A DNA stretch of 64,000 bases, from contig NZ_FOPC01000016.1 of the NCBI RefSeq assembly GCF_900113375.1, forward strand, positions 24,694 to 88,693, read 5' to 3'. Below the pieces are notes generated by a model. The model was not told where the DNA came from. It made no database searches and was given only the letters and a program-made list of their open reading frames with translations. The DNA comes from Algoriphagus hitonicola (GTDB lineage: Bacteria; Bacteroidota; Bacteroidia; Cytophagales; Cyclobacteriaceae). Each line of letters begins with the position of its first letter. The first letter of the stretch is position 1. Below are positions 8,833 to 18,444 of this stretch, piece by piece. The position numbers and the translations under genes were made by a program.

Positions 8833-9952
8833 TGAGTTTTTTTAATGCTGCATCAAAGCGTTCCAATGTATAATACCTTGACCAAATAATCCCTTGTTTA
8901 CTTATTTTATCAAATTCTTCCTGGTGTTCAGTGAAAAACTTGATCTGCTCAGTAATTTGACTGTCATCACCTTCAATCAAAAAACCTCTTTGCCCTGCAT
9001 CCCCCACCATCTGCTCCACACAGCTTACCTTCGAAGTAAATGGGACACAGCCCCAAAACATGCTTTCAGCAACAACTTTTGGCCATCCTTCAGACTGGGA
9101 AATAAAAATCAGAAAATGCGAGTTTATAAATTGCCTGATTACCTCTTCTGAAGTAACATTCCCTAAAAGCTGAATATTTGCTTGCAATTCAAAATTAACA
9201 ATCAACTCTTCCAGTTTTGATTTCATTGGCCCATCACCACATAAGACAGCTTGAACTTGATATCCCTCGTTTAGAAGCTTTTTTGTTACCTTTATGATCG
9301 TTTCCGGCCTTTTTTCCTTAAAAAGTGCTCCTACATATATCAACTTTATACAGTTTGATAAAGAAGATTTTTCAACAGATTTAGTCTGTGATTCGGTATA
9401 ACTGGCAGTAAAAAAAGGAATGATGTTTTTTGAAGAATGGGAAAACTCACCATATACGAGTACTTTTAAACTTGGATACAAAAATACAGAATTTAAAAGC
9501 TTTCTGTGGATTTCATAGGATAATGGCTGATTGGAGGCTGGATCCCAGTTTCCGGCATATTTTGCAATTGCTTTTTTATTTCTGAAAAAAATCAAAGCTA
9601 ATAACCCTAGAAATGCCGTATGGGAAGGGCACCTAAAATGGATGACTTCGGCTTTAAAAAAATTAAGCACTATAATAAAAAAAATATAGAAGGCTGAAAA
9701 AAAAGATCTTACTGTAGCTATAGGGTTGCTAAAATTCAATGCTGGAATAGTAACAAATTTGATGTGATTCCCCTCTAATTTAATATCAATAGGTTTTGGG
9801 GAAACACCTGCTGCACTTAATGGGGCTAGTACAAAAACAGAATCATAATACTTTGACCATAGATTCATCTCCTTAATATAGGGACCATAAGCGTAAAAGG
9901 CCCCATCATGAAAAACATGCTCCACGTCAGTGAGCACCAAAAATCTACCCAT
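8810..9952 (-). CDS. Glycosyltransferase family 4
   Basis: A 380-residue GT-B enzyme. The central linker YVGALFKEKRPETIIKVTKK marks the start of the donor domain, and ISQSEGWPKVVAESMFWGCV carries the E-x7-E-type motif. A hydrophobic stretch near residues 85-120 (FFSAFYIFFIIVLNFFKAE) suggests peripheral membrane attachment, as expected for an enzyme acting on a lipid-linked acceptor. It overlaps its neighbours by 8 bp upstream and 23 bp downstream. Specificity cannot be assigned. Confidence 0.85.
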   Translation of the reverse strand: MGRFLVLTDVEHVFHDGAFYAYGPYIKEMNLWSKYYDSVFVLAPLSAAGVSPKPIDIKLEGNHIKFVTIPALNFSNPIATVRSFFSAFYIFFIIVLNFFKAEVIHFRCPSHTAFLGLLALIFFRNKKAIAKYAGNWDPASNQPLSYEIHRKLLNSVFLYPSLKVLVYGEFSHSSKNIIPFFTASYTESQTKSVEKSSLSNCIKLIYVGALFKEKRPETIIKVTKKLLNEGYQVQAVLCGDGPMKSKLEELIVNFELQANIQLLGNVTSEEVIRQFINSHFLIFISQSEGWPKVVAESMFWGCVPFTSKVSCVEQMVGDAGQRGFLIEGDDSQITEQIKFFTEHQEEFDKISKQGIIWSRYYTLERFDAALKKLNESIANN

Positions 9953-11108
9953 TCCTTACCCCTTTTACTTGTCTATAAAAATCCAAATTGCTATTAAGTA
10001 GTGTATGGGGATCAAATGCTTGGTTCACAAATGTTTGGGCATTTTCACAGATTTTCCAAAATTTGTCATCAAATCCCATATTCAATACCTGAGCTAATAC
10101 TGTTTTTAGCTCATCCACCTTGTTTGGATCAGCCACAAAACCATTTTCTCCATGGCTTACAAGCTCTTTACCAGGCCCCAAAGAGGTATACACTACCATA
10201 GATTTTGTCGCCATGGCTTCAGAAACAACCAAACCCTGAGTTTCCATGAAAGAGGGAAAAACACATACATGGGACTTAGAAAAAATGAGTGGAAGCTCCT
10301 GATGAGCCACTGGGCCCATAAAGAATACATTTTCAAAATAGGATTCTGGAAAATATTCCATAAGGTGCTGCTGATATGATTTCCCATCAGAGAAAAACCA
10401 CTCCCTGCCATAAATTTTCAACTTCAGTCCAGGGAATTCATTTTTGAGTTCATTGACTGCGTGAATCAAAGGCTTGACTCCTTTTTTTTCACACACAGTC
10501 CCTGCAAAAATAACCTCGAGTTTATTTTTCTTTATTTGCTTTTCTTTTAAAGAAAATTTATCGAGGTCTATCATGCCAAATATTTTTCTGATAGGCCTGT
10601 CACCAAGTTCGAAAAACTTAAAAGTGTGTTGCCTTACATAGTCAGAAACAGCGATAAAGGCATCTGCTTTGCCAAAGGAAACTTTTTCCTGATAGCCCTT
10701 CCAAAAATTAATTTTTCTTTTCTCTGCTTCTGCAAAAAAGTGGTGTCCTCCATGAAGCCTAATAACATAGCTGATGTCTTTGTTCTTTCGGACAAAAGCC
10801 AAATCCAGTTCGGGGGCTTCCAGAATATCTATCGGGTCCTCCCTGTGAATGGCATCAATCGCTTCATTTAATTTCTTCATATTTTCCCACCATCCCACAA
10901 ACCTGAATGAGGATCTTCCGACCCTTACAATTCTCAGGCCATCAACAAATTCAGTCTGGGTGGATCCAGCAGGATAAACTCCAACGATTGAAACTTTGAT
11001 TCCCTTTTGAACCAGCAATTGCGTGAAGGTCTTCAAAAAGAAACCTATTCCTCCTACCTGAACAGATGGGCTACCGGGAAATTCGTGACAAATAAAACAA
11101 ACGTGCAT
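9945..11108 (-). CDS. Glycosyltransferase family 4
   Basis: A 387-residue GT-B enzyme with a clear GT4 layout. The acceptor-domain loop PSVQVGGIGFFLKTFTQLL is near the N terminus, IFAGTVCEKKGVKPLIHAV begins the donor domain, and FPSFMETQGLVVSEAMATKS provides the E-x7-E motif. LGPGKELVSHGENGFV follows in the usual place. The role is one step in repeat-unit assembly. Donor and linkage are undetermined. It lies immediately downstream of the 458-residue GT-B-like gene and overlaps the next gene by 8 bp. Confidence 0.88.
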   Translation of the reverse strand: MHVCFICHEFPGSPSVQVGGIGFFLKTFTQLLVQKGIKVSIVGVYPAGSTQTEFVDGLRIVRVGRSSFRFVGWWENMKKLNEAIDAIHREDPIDILEAPELDLAFVRKNKDISYVIRLHGGHHFFAEAEKRKINFWKGYQEKVSFGKADAFIAVSDYVRQHTFKFFELGDRPIRKIFGMIDLDKFSLKEKQIKKNKLEVIFAGTVCEKKGVKPLIHAVNELKNEFPGLKLKIYGREWFFSDGKSYQQHLMEYFPESYFENVFFMGPVAHQELPLIFSKSHVCVFPSFMETQGLVVSEAMATKSMVVYTSLGPGKELVSHGENGFVADPNKVDELKTVLAQVLNMGFDDKFWKICENAQTFVNQAFDPHTLLNSNLDFYRQVKGVRNG

Positions 11109-12485
11109 TTATCCCAAACTTTGGATTCTCTCAAAAATCTGTTCTGAAGCATCTCCATCTTTATAATGTGAAACTACCCTGTCAAGCCAATCCTGTCGCT
11201 GCCCTGCAACTTCCTTCCCATTCCGAAGGCATAAATTGATTTTTTCTTCAATTTCATCTTTGTTGTGAATCCAAACCACAGCATTGAAGCCTTCCATGGA
11301 CCGAAAATGATGAAACTCATAGGTTCTCTTTGGACTCCATTCTTTGTTTGGGCCGACCGCATAATTCAAATAAAGTGCAGGTTTATCCATTACGGCAAAA
11401 TCAAGTGCCATAGTGGAGCCCAAATTCACTACAGTTTTACAATGGAAAACCAGATTTACAAGGAGCTGTACATCTTCATAAGTTGGATAATATTGATTCC
11501 AGGATTTCCCTCTTTTCCAAAGAGGTGCAATATGATGGATATTTGAATGCTTACTTAGAATAGCGTCATATCTCTCAGTTCCTTCAACTGGAACCTGTCT
11601 AAAAAGAATCTGAACACCCGTATCATCTTTCAAGGCAGATGCCACATCTCCCAAGTATTCTTCATCATAAGGAGAGGTTCTTTTATCATCTCCCGAAAAA
11701 CAAATCCACTGTTTATCCGGGTCTAGGCCATATTTGGAAGCAAAATTCTCTCTTGACTTCAGAAATTCCCTTCTGAAGTAAAAACCAAATTGGGGTGTAC
11801 CTGTAACATGCACGCTGGAGGCTTTAATCTCCGGATAAAACTCCATGAGTTCCTTCTTCATGTAATGTGACCAGACAAAGTAATAGTCGGTACGCATAGG
11901 CAACCTGGCTTTTGGAACGTTGTCCCAGGAAAATATGGATGTAACGGTTTTTATTCCCAAGGATTTGGCAGCTTCAAGGGCAATCCCTGCATACAAAATC
12001 CTTTGATGGGTGCAAAAAACAACATCAGGTTTTTCCCTTTCCAGTATTTCTCTATATTGCTTAAAAGCCGATGTGTGATGCGTGTTCTTAAGGACAAACC
12101 TATCCAAAGCTTGTCTCAAGCGATCATTCAAAAATAAATCAGGAATGAATTTTTCAAGTATACTGACTGATTTAGCAATTTTATCTTTTCCGGAATCCCA
12201 GTTGTCTAAAATCGTAGGATTGGAAAAAGACTTCGCATCTAATTTTAGTTTGATTAAAGTGGACATTTCCCTGATCACTCTGATAAAAAGGTTTTCTTCG
12301 AAAGTTGGAAAAAAGATTTCCTTGAATTCTTTCTGGTGGATTTTCTGGGAGATTCCCAGGATTTCAGGGTCTAGGTTATGCCAGATAAGGATTTCATGAC
12401 CTCCTTCTGCCAGCTTTGAAAGAACATTGGAATAGAGATAATTCCTTACCCCAACACCATCGGGAATCAAAAAACAGACTTTCAT
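11109..12485 (-). CDS. Predicted GT-B-fold transferase, family not recognised
   Basis: A 458-residue soluble protein that starts like a GT-B fold (MKVCFLIPDGVGVRNYLYSN) but lacks the E-x7-E motif of the neighbouring GT4 enzymes. The segment HCKTVVNLGSTMALDFAVMD followed by KPALYLNYAVG resembles the nucleotide-binding half of CDP-glycerol glycerophosphotransferases and UDP-GlcNAc 2-epimerase-fold proteins. FCTHQRILYAGIALEAAKSL is an acceptor-side helix and strand. A sugar or polyol-phosphate transferase is the likeliest function. The assignment rests on fold-like motifs only. It is tightly packed inside unit 2. Confidence 0.6.
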   Translation of the reverse strand: MKVCFLIPDGVGVRNYLYSNVLSKLAEGGHEILIWHNLDPEILGISQKIHQKEFKEIFFPTFEENLFIRVIREMSTLIKLKLDAKSFSNPTILDNWDSGKDKIAKSVSILEKFIPDLFLNDRLRQALDRFVLKNTHHTSAFKQYREILEREKPDVVFCTHQRILYAGIALEAAKSLGIKTVTSIFSWDNVPKARLPMRTDYYFVWSHYMKKELMEFYPEIKASSVHVTGTPQFGFYFRREFLKSRENFASKYGLDPDKQWICFSGDDKRTSPYDEEYLGDVASALKDDTGVQILFRQVPVEGTERYDAILSKHSNIHHIAPLWKRGKSWNQYYPTYEDVQLLVNLVFHCKTVVNLGSTMALDFAVMDKPALYLNYAVGPNKEWSPKRTYEFHHFRSMEGFNAVVWIHNKDEIEEKINLCLRNGKEVAGQRQDWLDRVVSHYKDGDASEQIFERIQSLG

Positions 12486-12491
12486 GACTTT

Positions 12492-13571
12492 TTACAAAGC
12501 ATTTAAAAGACCATCTCTCCATCCCTCATAAGGAAATGTATCCTTAAGCTTAGATCCTTCTGGTTTATATTTTTTTATTTCATTTTGGAATTTAAAAAAA
12601 GTATTTACCCAATCAGAAACAATATTAGGGTACTCAACAAAAGCTACACCTTCGAGATCCTTATATAATTGTTTCATGTTTCCTCTTTTAGGAACTAGTA
12701 CATAGTTTCCACATTTATAGGCTTCTGCTAAAGCAAGCGGACCACCTTCCTTCATTAAGGTAGTAAGAAAAAGAACATCAGACAATTGCAAGTATTTTGG
12801 AACATCGCTATGAGCTACTCGACCAACATTAATAATTTTCGGGTTCGTAGTATTAATTTTTTTCTTACTTCCAATTATAAGTACTGAAATATCATTTTGT
12901 ACTTCTAGAATTTTTTCAGCTGCTTTAACAAAGATATCGATGCCTTTTTCGGGTCTATCATTAGCAAGCCATGATATAACCAAGTCACCTTCGCTAATCA
13001 TATATTTACTCCTAAGTTCCGATTTGATGGTTTTAGGTACAGTAAAAAAATGATCATTATCAACTCCAACAGGTAAAATTATTACTTCTGGAGAAAAAGC
13101 ATGGTTTTCTTCAATAGTAGCTAAATAGTTGGCGTATCCCATAAAAAAAACTTTAGAAACTTGATCGAAAACACTTTTTTCAGCTTTAAAACGAAAACCC
13201 CAAAAATCAAAAATTAATTCAACATTTTCCTTTTTAGATAATCCTGATTCAACTATTGCTTTTAATAAAACAATATCATCTATTACCACTAACTTGAACA
13301 TATCAGTTTTATTGATTATTTTCTTTAATGTTTCTAAATAATCTTTAAAAACCCACTTCTGGCGTGCCATATTTTCAAAAAATCGGCTTCCCTTAGGCCA
13401 ATTTCTCTTTTTACAGAATAAAAATTGAGAATTTTCAGATTCAGTTGGAGACAAAACAAAATCAAAAAAATCATTATGCTCATTTAAAAACTTATTGTAA
13501 TGGTTGGTCCAACTTCCAATTTGTTTACAGGGTAAACCGATATTTGAGATTAAAATTCTTTTTAGAGCCAT
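12492..13571 (-). CDS. Glycosyltransferase family 4
   Basis: A 359-residue GT-B enzyme. SWLANDRPEKGIDIFVKAAE begins the donor domain, and FLTTLMKEGGPLALAEAYKC contains the E-x7-E-type signature, followed by GNYVLVPKRGNMKQL. The N-terminal half is divergent and rich in Phe, Lys and Asn. This gene and the next GT2 gene are visibly more AT-rich than the surrounding glycosyltransferase genes, consistent with separate acquisition of this part of the repeat-unit pathway. Sugar specificity is unknown. Confidence 0.82.
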   Translation of the reverse strand: MALKRILISNIGLPCKQIGSWTNHYNKFLNEHNDFFDFVLSPTESENSQFLFCKKRNWPKGSRFFENMARQKWVFKDYLETLKKIINKTDMFKLVVIDDIVLLKAIVESGLSKKENVELIFDFWGFRFKAEKSVFDQVSKVFFMGYANYLATIEENHAFSPEVIILPVGVDNDHFFTVPKTIKSELRSKYMISEGDLVISWLANDRPEKGIDIFVKAAEKILEVQNDISVLIIGSKKKINTTNPKIINVGRVAHSDVPKYLQLSDVLFLTTLMKEGGPLALAEAYKCGNYVLVPKRGNMKQLYKDLEGVAFVEYPNIVSDWVNTFFKFQNEIKKYKPEGSKLKDTFPYEGWRDGLLNAL

Positions 13572-13573
13572 GA

Positions 13574-14584
13574 TTAGTATTCTTTAGGTATATTATAAAT
13601 TTTTTTAAATAGAAATGAAAATTTTCCAAAGAAGAATCTAGAAAAAAATTTACTTAATCTTCTTTCAAAGTTATTTAGCCTCCTTGATTTAACATAAATA
13701 TTAGATAAAAATTCATTTGATTTTTTAACTTCTTCATCATTGAAATCATTCATCCAAGGTTCCAAAACATTACCAAGATGATAAGCATAGTTTTCAAGTG
13801 TGGCTAGTCTTAAAAACCCTCCAACATCATTTGGAATATCAATATAGGTTGCTTCGCTTCCTCCTGATATTTTAGTATCGGAAGGTTTGTTTGGGCTAGA
13901 GTAAAAGACCTCTTTCCTTAAAGTCGCAACAAAATGCCCACATCCCATGACAGCTTTTTTCCCACTATTATTATTTACAACCAAATAATTACGAAGATGA
14001 CAGGGTTTGTATAATGAAGAACCGATACTTTGCTCAAACATACAAAGTGCATTTGGGTTTCTAACCTTTTCAAAACTCAGTTTACCCTTGAACAAACCAT
14101 AGAAAAGTGTTGATGCTGTATAATAAGAAAAGGCTTTACTGCTAGGAACTGGAGAAACCATACCAGCTTCTGGGAAATTATTGAATACTTCTTCAACATT
14201 TTGTTGCCAACCCTGCAAAAACATAACATCTGCGTCACTTATAGTATACAACAAACTTTCAGTACTTTTTACAACAGCATTTATTGCATTAACCTTACCA
14301 ATATTTACTTTAGAATTTAGAATCTGGTCAAATCGATCTTCCTGATTGTATAGGTTAAGAAGGAACTCTTCTACTTGTTCACATGAGCCATTATTAAAGA
14401 CAGAAATTCTTACAGAGTTATTAGTTGTAGAAAAGAGAGATTTTAGACAAATCTTAAGTATTTCTAATCCATCTTTAAAATAACCTATATCTAGGTTTGG
14501 TATATATACAGGAACTATAATTCTATGGAGACAAGTTTTAGAAATTTTAGATTTCTCTTTCTCAGGATTGTTTCCTATTCTCAT
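13574..14584 (-). CDS. Glycosyltransferase family 2
   Basis: A 336-residue GT-A glycosyltransferase. The nucleotide-binding strand RIIVPVYIPNLDIGYF is near residue 22, VFNNGS follows, and the metal-binding DxD-type motif is DADVMF in TISDADVMFLQGW. There is no long hydrophobic C-terminal anchor, so it is probably a soluble or peripheral enzyme inverting the linkage, as is usual for GT2. Only one start is available before the first strand, and it overlaps the upstream SDR gene by 23 bp. The gene is AT-rich. Donor and acceptor are not known. Confidence 0.82.
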   Translation of the reverse strand: MRIGNNPEKEKSKISKTCLHRIIVPVYIPNLDIGYFKDGLEILKICLKSLFSTTNNSVRISVFNNGSCEQVEEFLLNLYNQEDRFDQILNSKVNIGKVNAINAVVKSTESLLYTISDADVMFLQGWQQNVEEVFNNFPEAGMVSPVPSSKAFSYYTASTLFYGLFKGKLSFEKVRNPNALCMFEQSIGSSLYKPCHLRNYLVVNNNSGKKAVMGCGHFVATLRKEVFYSSPNKPSDTKISGGSEATYIDIPNDVGGFLRLATLENYAYHLGNVLEPWMNDFNDEEVKKSNEFLSNIYVKSRRLNNFERRLSKFFSRFFFGKFSFLFKKIYNIPKEY

Positions 14585-15494
14585 ACTCTTTGATCATTAT
14601 TTTCAAACCCTCTTCCAAAGGAATCAGGTTTCGGTTTAAAATCCGTTTCATCTTGGAATTGTCCGGACAACGCCTGGTCATATCTCCTGCTGGTAAAGGC
14701 GGAAGATGAACAATTTTCGATTTTGAACCAGAAACATGGATAATCATATCTGCCAATTCAAGAATTGTCATTTCCAAATCACTTCCCACGTTGATAACCT
14801 CATTCAAGGCTTCATGGGAGGAAATTGAATTGATACAGGTCTGAATATTGTCATTTACAAAACAGAAAGACCTGGTCTGACTACCATCTCCATAAATTTC
14901 AATAGGTTCATTGTTCAGGGCCTTCTTTAGAAATCTGGGCACTACAAAGTCTTCGCTTTGGTTAGGGCCATAGGTGTTGAAAAATCTAAAAATGGTAAAC
15001 TCCAAACCAAATTCCTGATAGTAAGACCTGCAGTAGGCTTCCCCTATGTTCTTTACAATTGCATAGGGTAACTTAGAATTCAAGGGGGTAGTCTTTTCAT
15101 TTTGAGGAATTTCAAAAGGCTCTCCATACACTTCTGAAGAACTGCTGTAGAAAACTCTTTTTACTCCGGAGTTTTTACAAAGTTTAAGCACATTTTCTAT
15201 TCCTTTGCAATCATTGAGTACTTTGAGTGGATTATCCAAAGTTCTTTGAACCCCTACTACTGCGGCATAATGAAAAACATAATCAAATTGAAACCTACCA
15301 AAAATCACACTTATATCACTGAAATCATTTGCATCAGCTTTGATAAAAATAACGTTTTCCCTTTTTGGAACTTTCTCTATTGAACCCGTAGACAAATTAT
15401 CGACAATGACAACAAAGTTATTCTCATCCTTGGACAAAGAATCTGCCAATGAGCTACCTATGTTACCTGCTCCTCCTGTAATTAATACTACCAT
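14562..15494 (-). CDS. NAD-dependent nucleotide-sugar epimerase/decarboxylase (extended SDR)
   Basis: A 310-residue extended SDR. GGAGNIG at residues 7-13 binds NAD, SSSSEVYGEP is the active-site serine region, and YAIVK supplies the Tyr-x3-Lys pair. PIEIYGDGSQTRSFCFVNDN is the substrate-binding segment shared by UDP-glucuronate decarboxylases and UDP-hexose 4-epimerases. SEVYGEP and the following region look closest to the UXS/4-epimerase group. It may convert the product of one of the two sugar dehydrogenases in the window (UDP-GlcA or UDP-HexNAcA), which is inference. It lies between a GT4 and a GT2 gene. Confidence 0.85.
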   Translation of the reverse strand: MVVLITGGAGNIGSSLADSLSKDENNFVVIVDNLSTGSIEKVPKRENVIFIKADANDFSDISVIFGRFQFDYVFHYAAVVGVQRTLDNPLKVLNDCKGIENVLKLCKNSGVKRVFYSSSSEVYGEPFEIPQNEKTTPLNSKLPYAIVKNIGEAYCRSYYQEFGLEFTIFRFFNTYGPNQSEDFVVPRFLKKALNNEPIEIYGDGSQTRSFCFVNDNIQTCINSISSHEALNEVINVGSDLEMTILELADMIIHVSGSKSKIVHLPPLPAGDMTRRCPDNSKMKRILNRNLIPLEEGLKIMIKEYENRKQS

Positions 15495-15498
15495 AAAT

Positions 15499-16599
15499 TT
15501 AATGGGTTAAAATTTGTAATATTTTTCTTTCCAAAACCTGTAAAGAAAAACGATCTAAATATACTTCTCGCAGCCCTTTTTTTAGTTCGACGATTCTTTC
15601 ATCTTCCAAGGAAACCAACCACCTCATTTTGTCAAGAATACTTTCGGGCTTGTGATCCTTAAAAAACAAGGGCGAGCCCGGTATCCTGTCCGGCATGGAA
15701 CCTACCCTTTGTGTTAGCAATAGTTTCCCCGCCGCCATTGCTTCAATTGCATTTAAGGGACCGGATTCTTCACTGGAGTTTATAATCAAACAATCAATAT
15801 CCCTGTACACCTCAGGTATTTTTGCATTTGAAACGTAAGGGTGAATTTTGACATTTTTTAGATCTAAATCCTTAATGATACCTTCATAACTTCCCTGCAA
15901 ATGCCCTTCGCCATATAGGTGTAATTCCTTTTCAGGAAAATACTTAAAAACGCCAATGATTTCTTCAAACCTTTTGACTTCCAGAAACATCCCTAAAAGC
16001 CCAAATTTTTGTAATCCACGGGTAATCGGAATTTCCAAAAGTCTTTTCTCCAATAACGTCGCCTGATCTAGAAAGAAACTCGGAAGTCTCAAGTTCAATT
16101 TTGCAGTAAGACACTCTGAATGAAAAATGTAATTTCTTTGCATTTGAGAAAGCAAGGTGTCCTTTTCAATGTTCAAGTTATTTTGAACCAAGCCTGTAAA
16201 CCTCAAAAAAATAGGTAGATCAATTGCAGAATTAAAAATTTCTCTTTCCCTTGAAGTGTCCTGAATAAATAAGACTAAAGCATCATGATTTAAGGCAAAT
16301 TTCTCCCATTCATTGCTTTGAAACAGTGCTTTTCTCTTCTTCTCAAAAAAACGGGACAACCAAACTCTTCTTAACAAAGACCTAAAATTGGAGAATAAAT
16401 TGATCCAGCTTCCAAAAATCAGATCTATTGCTTCGGTTTCTTTGCATCCTGCAAAATAATTTGATGCATATAATGAAGAAAATATACTGACCTTATAGCC
16501 ATTTTTCAAAAGAATCTGAGCCCACAGGTTGACTTCCTCAACTCTTCCTCCTATGTATTTTTGATTTAAAGGTGCTACTAGACAGATCTCCTTCATCAA
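15499..16599 (-). CDS. Glycosyltransferase family 4
   Basis: A 366-residue GT-B enzyme. Its N terminus (MMKEICLVAPLNQKYIGGRV) carries the glycine-containing acceptor loop. The donor domain has LHLYGEGHLQGSYEGIIKDL and NSSEESGPLNAIEAMAAGK with a clean E-x7-E pair. Met2 is an alternative start. It overlaps the upstream ABC-exporter gene by 4 bp. It would add a sugar to the lipid carrier in the cytoplasm before export. Specificity is unknown. Confidence 0.87.
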   Translation of the reverse strand: MMKEICLVAPLNQKYIGGRVEEVNLWAQILLKNGYKVSIFSSLYASNYFAGCKETEAIDLIFGSWINLFSNFRSLLRRVWLSRFFEKKRKALFQSNEWEKFALNHDALVLFIQDTSREREIFNSAIDLPIFLRFTGLVQNNLNIEKDTLLSQMQRNYIFHSECLTAKLNLRLPSFFLDQATLLEKRLLEIPITRGLQKFGLLGMFLEVKRFEEIIGVFKYFPEKELHLYGEGHLQGSYEGIIKDLDLKNVKIHPYVSNAKIPEVYRDIDCLIINSSEESGPLNAIEAMAAGKLLLTQRVGSMPDRIPGSPLFFKDHKPESILDKMRWLVSLEDERIVELKKGLREVYLDRFSLQVLERKILQILTH

Positions 16600-18392
16600 A
16601 ACTTTTGCAGGTTAATCATGGCTTTAAAATCATCATTGGAAGCAACCATCTCATCAAAGGTTCCACTGCCTTTTATTTCTCCGTTTTCAATATAAAATAT
16701 GTTTTCAACGTCTTTTACAGTGCTGAGTCTATGCGCGATTATTATAATGGTATATTTCCCTCGGAGACTATCAATATTCTCCTGAATAATCTTCTCAGAA
16801 GAGCTGTCCAAAGCAGAAGTTGCTTCATCGAACACTAATAATTTCACATTTTTAAATAATTCTCGGGCAATAGAAATTCTTTGCTTCTGTCCACCGCTCA
16901 AGTTTTTACCACTATCTCCTAAGAAAGTGTGGATTCCATCTGGCAAATCCGCCACAAAACTTTTTAAATTTACCATTTCAATAATTTCCATGACACGGGA
17001 CATGTTCTCCTCATTGACTTCTGCCCAAAAGGTTATGTTATTGAAAATACTGTCGTTAAAAATAACGTGTTCTTGGGTTATGTAACCTACTTGGCTCCGA
17101 AATTTCCGCAAATCTATCTGTGATCTATCAATCCCATTAATAGAAACTTTCCCACCCTTAGGATTAAGCAAACCAACCAAAAGATTAACTATTGTAGTTT
17201 TCCCTCCTCCACTTGGGCCCACAAATGCATTTGTAGAATGATTTTTAATAGTTAAGGAAATATCCTTTAGAACCTTTTCACTTGGTGAATCGTAAAAAAA
17301 TGAAACATTTTCAAACTTAAGATCAAAACTATCAAGAGCCAAAGTCTTGTTTGCATAGATCTCTTTTCCATTGCTAAAGTCTTCCAGAATTTCATTTCCA
17401 GCCTGGATTCCACCATAATTTGAAATAAACTGCTGCCATGCGCTTTGTACATTCATGATGTAATTCATTGCCCTGTAAAAAAATATCAAACTCAAAATAA
17501 TGGTCGCCAAAGGATCATCAAAAAGATAGAGCTGGATAATAATAACCAAGACTACTATGATAATAATAATAGGTTCTCTGGTACTGTTCAAAATGGCATT
17601 GTACATGCCCATTTTCTTTTGACTAGCTTCAATGTTATCTACCACATTTGCAAGTTTTTTTTTGTAACTTGAAATGGTTCCAGTGGCTTTTAGATACTTG
17701 AAATAAAGAACAGCCTGAATTAAAAAACTTTGAAATTTATGTGATAGTCCAGTTATATCAACACTTACCTTTTCGGTTAATTTGAATAGGAATTTATAAA
17801 TAAAATTAGAAAGAAAGCCCCCTATACTCACAAGCAAGGCAAAATTAAAATTCGTAAGAAATGCCAAAACAATATATACAATCAGCATAACGAGAAACTG
17901 GATTGTATTGAAATAGGCAATGAAGGCAGAGGTAATTTTATAAACTTCTCCTGATAAAGTATTTTGAATTTTACCAGCATCAAGCTTAAGGAATTTTTCA
18001 AATTCAAGGTCATTTATACCTTCAATCATCTGATACCGCAGCTTTTTCACAAATAACACCTGAAGTGAAACTTTATAATAGTTCTCAATAAATTTAAAAA
18101 TACCTTTAAAAATAAAGACACTGGTCATAAAAACAAGAACAAAGTTAATTGTCAAATCCAAATCAAATTTAACCATAAACTCCACTAAAAAATCCAATTC
18201 ACCCAATGAATTTTTAGCCTGCATAATATCCCCATTAGCGGCAACTTCAAACAAGGGAATGAATAATGCTATACCAAAGCCATCCAAAAGACCTACAAGA
18301 AAACTAAGAAAAATCACCAAAAAGATCCTGTAACCTAAATAGGAATAAAAAAACAGGAAGTATTTAGAATTTACTAGGAGATTTTTAACCAT
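16596..18392 (-). CDS. ABC exporter (MsbA/PglK-type), probable lipid-linked oligosaccharide flippase
   Basis: A 598-residue half-transporter that joins a six-helix membrane domain (about residues 15-310) to an ATP-binding domain. Walker A GPSGGGKTT is at 392-400, the Q-loop is at about 440, the signature LSGGQ is at 498-502, Walker B LLVFDE is at 518-523, and the switch His lies in IIIAHRLS. Unit 2 has no MOP-family Wzx, so a PglK-like role in flipping the undecaprenyl-linked repeat is a reasonable inference; lipid export unrelated to the polysaccharide is the alternative. Overlap with the next GT4 gene is 4 bp. A 52-bp gap separates it from wzc. Confidence 0.88.
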   Translation of the reverse strand: MVKNLLVNSKYFLFFYSYLGYRIFLVIFLSFLVGLLDGFGIALFIPLFEVAANGDIMQAKNSLGELDFLVEFMVKFDLDLTINFVLVFMTSVFIFKGIFKFIENYYKVSLQVLFVKKLRYQMIEGINDLEFEKFLKLDAGKIQNTLSGEVYKITSAFIAYFNTIQFLVMLIVYIVLAFLTNFNFALLVSIGGFLSNFIYKFLFKLTEKVSVDITGLSHKFQSFLIQAVLYFKYLKATGTISSYKKKLANVVDNIEASQKKMGMYNAILNSTREPIIIIIVVLVIIIQLYLFDDPLATIILSLIFFYRAMNYIMNVQSAWQQFISNYGGIQAGNEILEDFSNGKEIYANKTLALDSFDLKFENVSFFYDSPSEKVLKDISLTIKNHSTNAFVGPSGGGKTTIVNLLVGLLNPKGGKVSINGIDRSQIDLRKFRSQVGYITQEHVIFNDSIFNNITFWAEVNEENMSRVMEIIEMVNLKSFVADLPDGIHTFLGDSGKNLSGGQKQRISIARELFKNVKLLVFDEATSALDSSSEKIIQENIDSLRGKYTIIIIAHRLSTVKDVENIFYIENGEIKGSGTFDEMVASNDDFKAMINLQKF

Positions 18393-18444
18393 GAATTGTG
18401 ATGAAGTGATGAATTTTTAAGAACATGAAAGTTTACCAAAAAAC

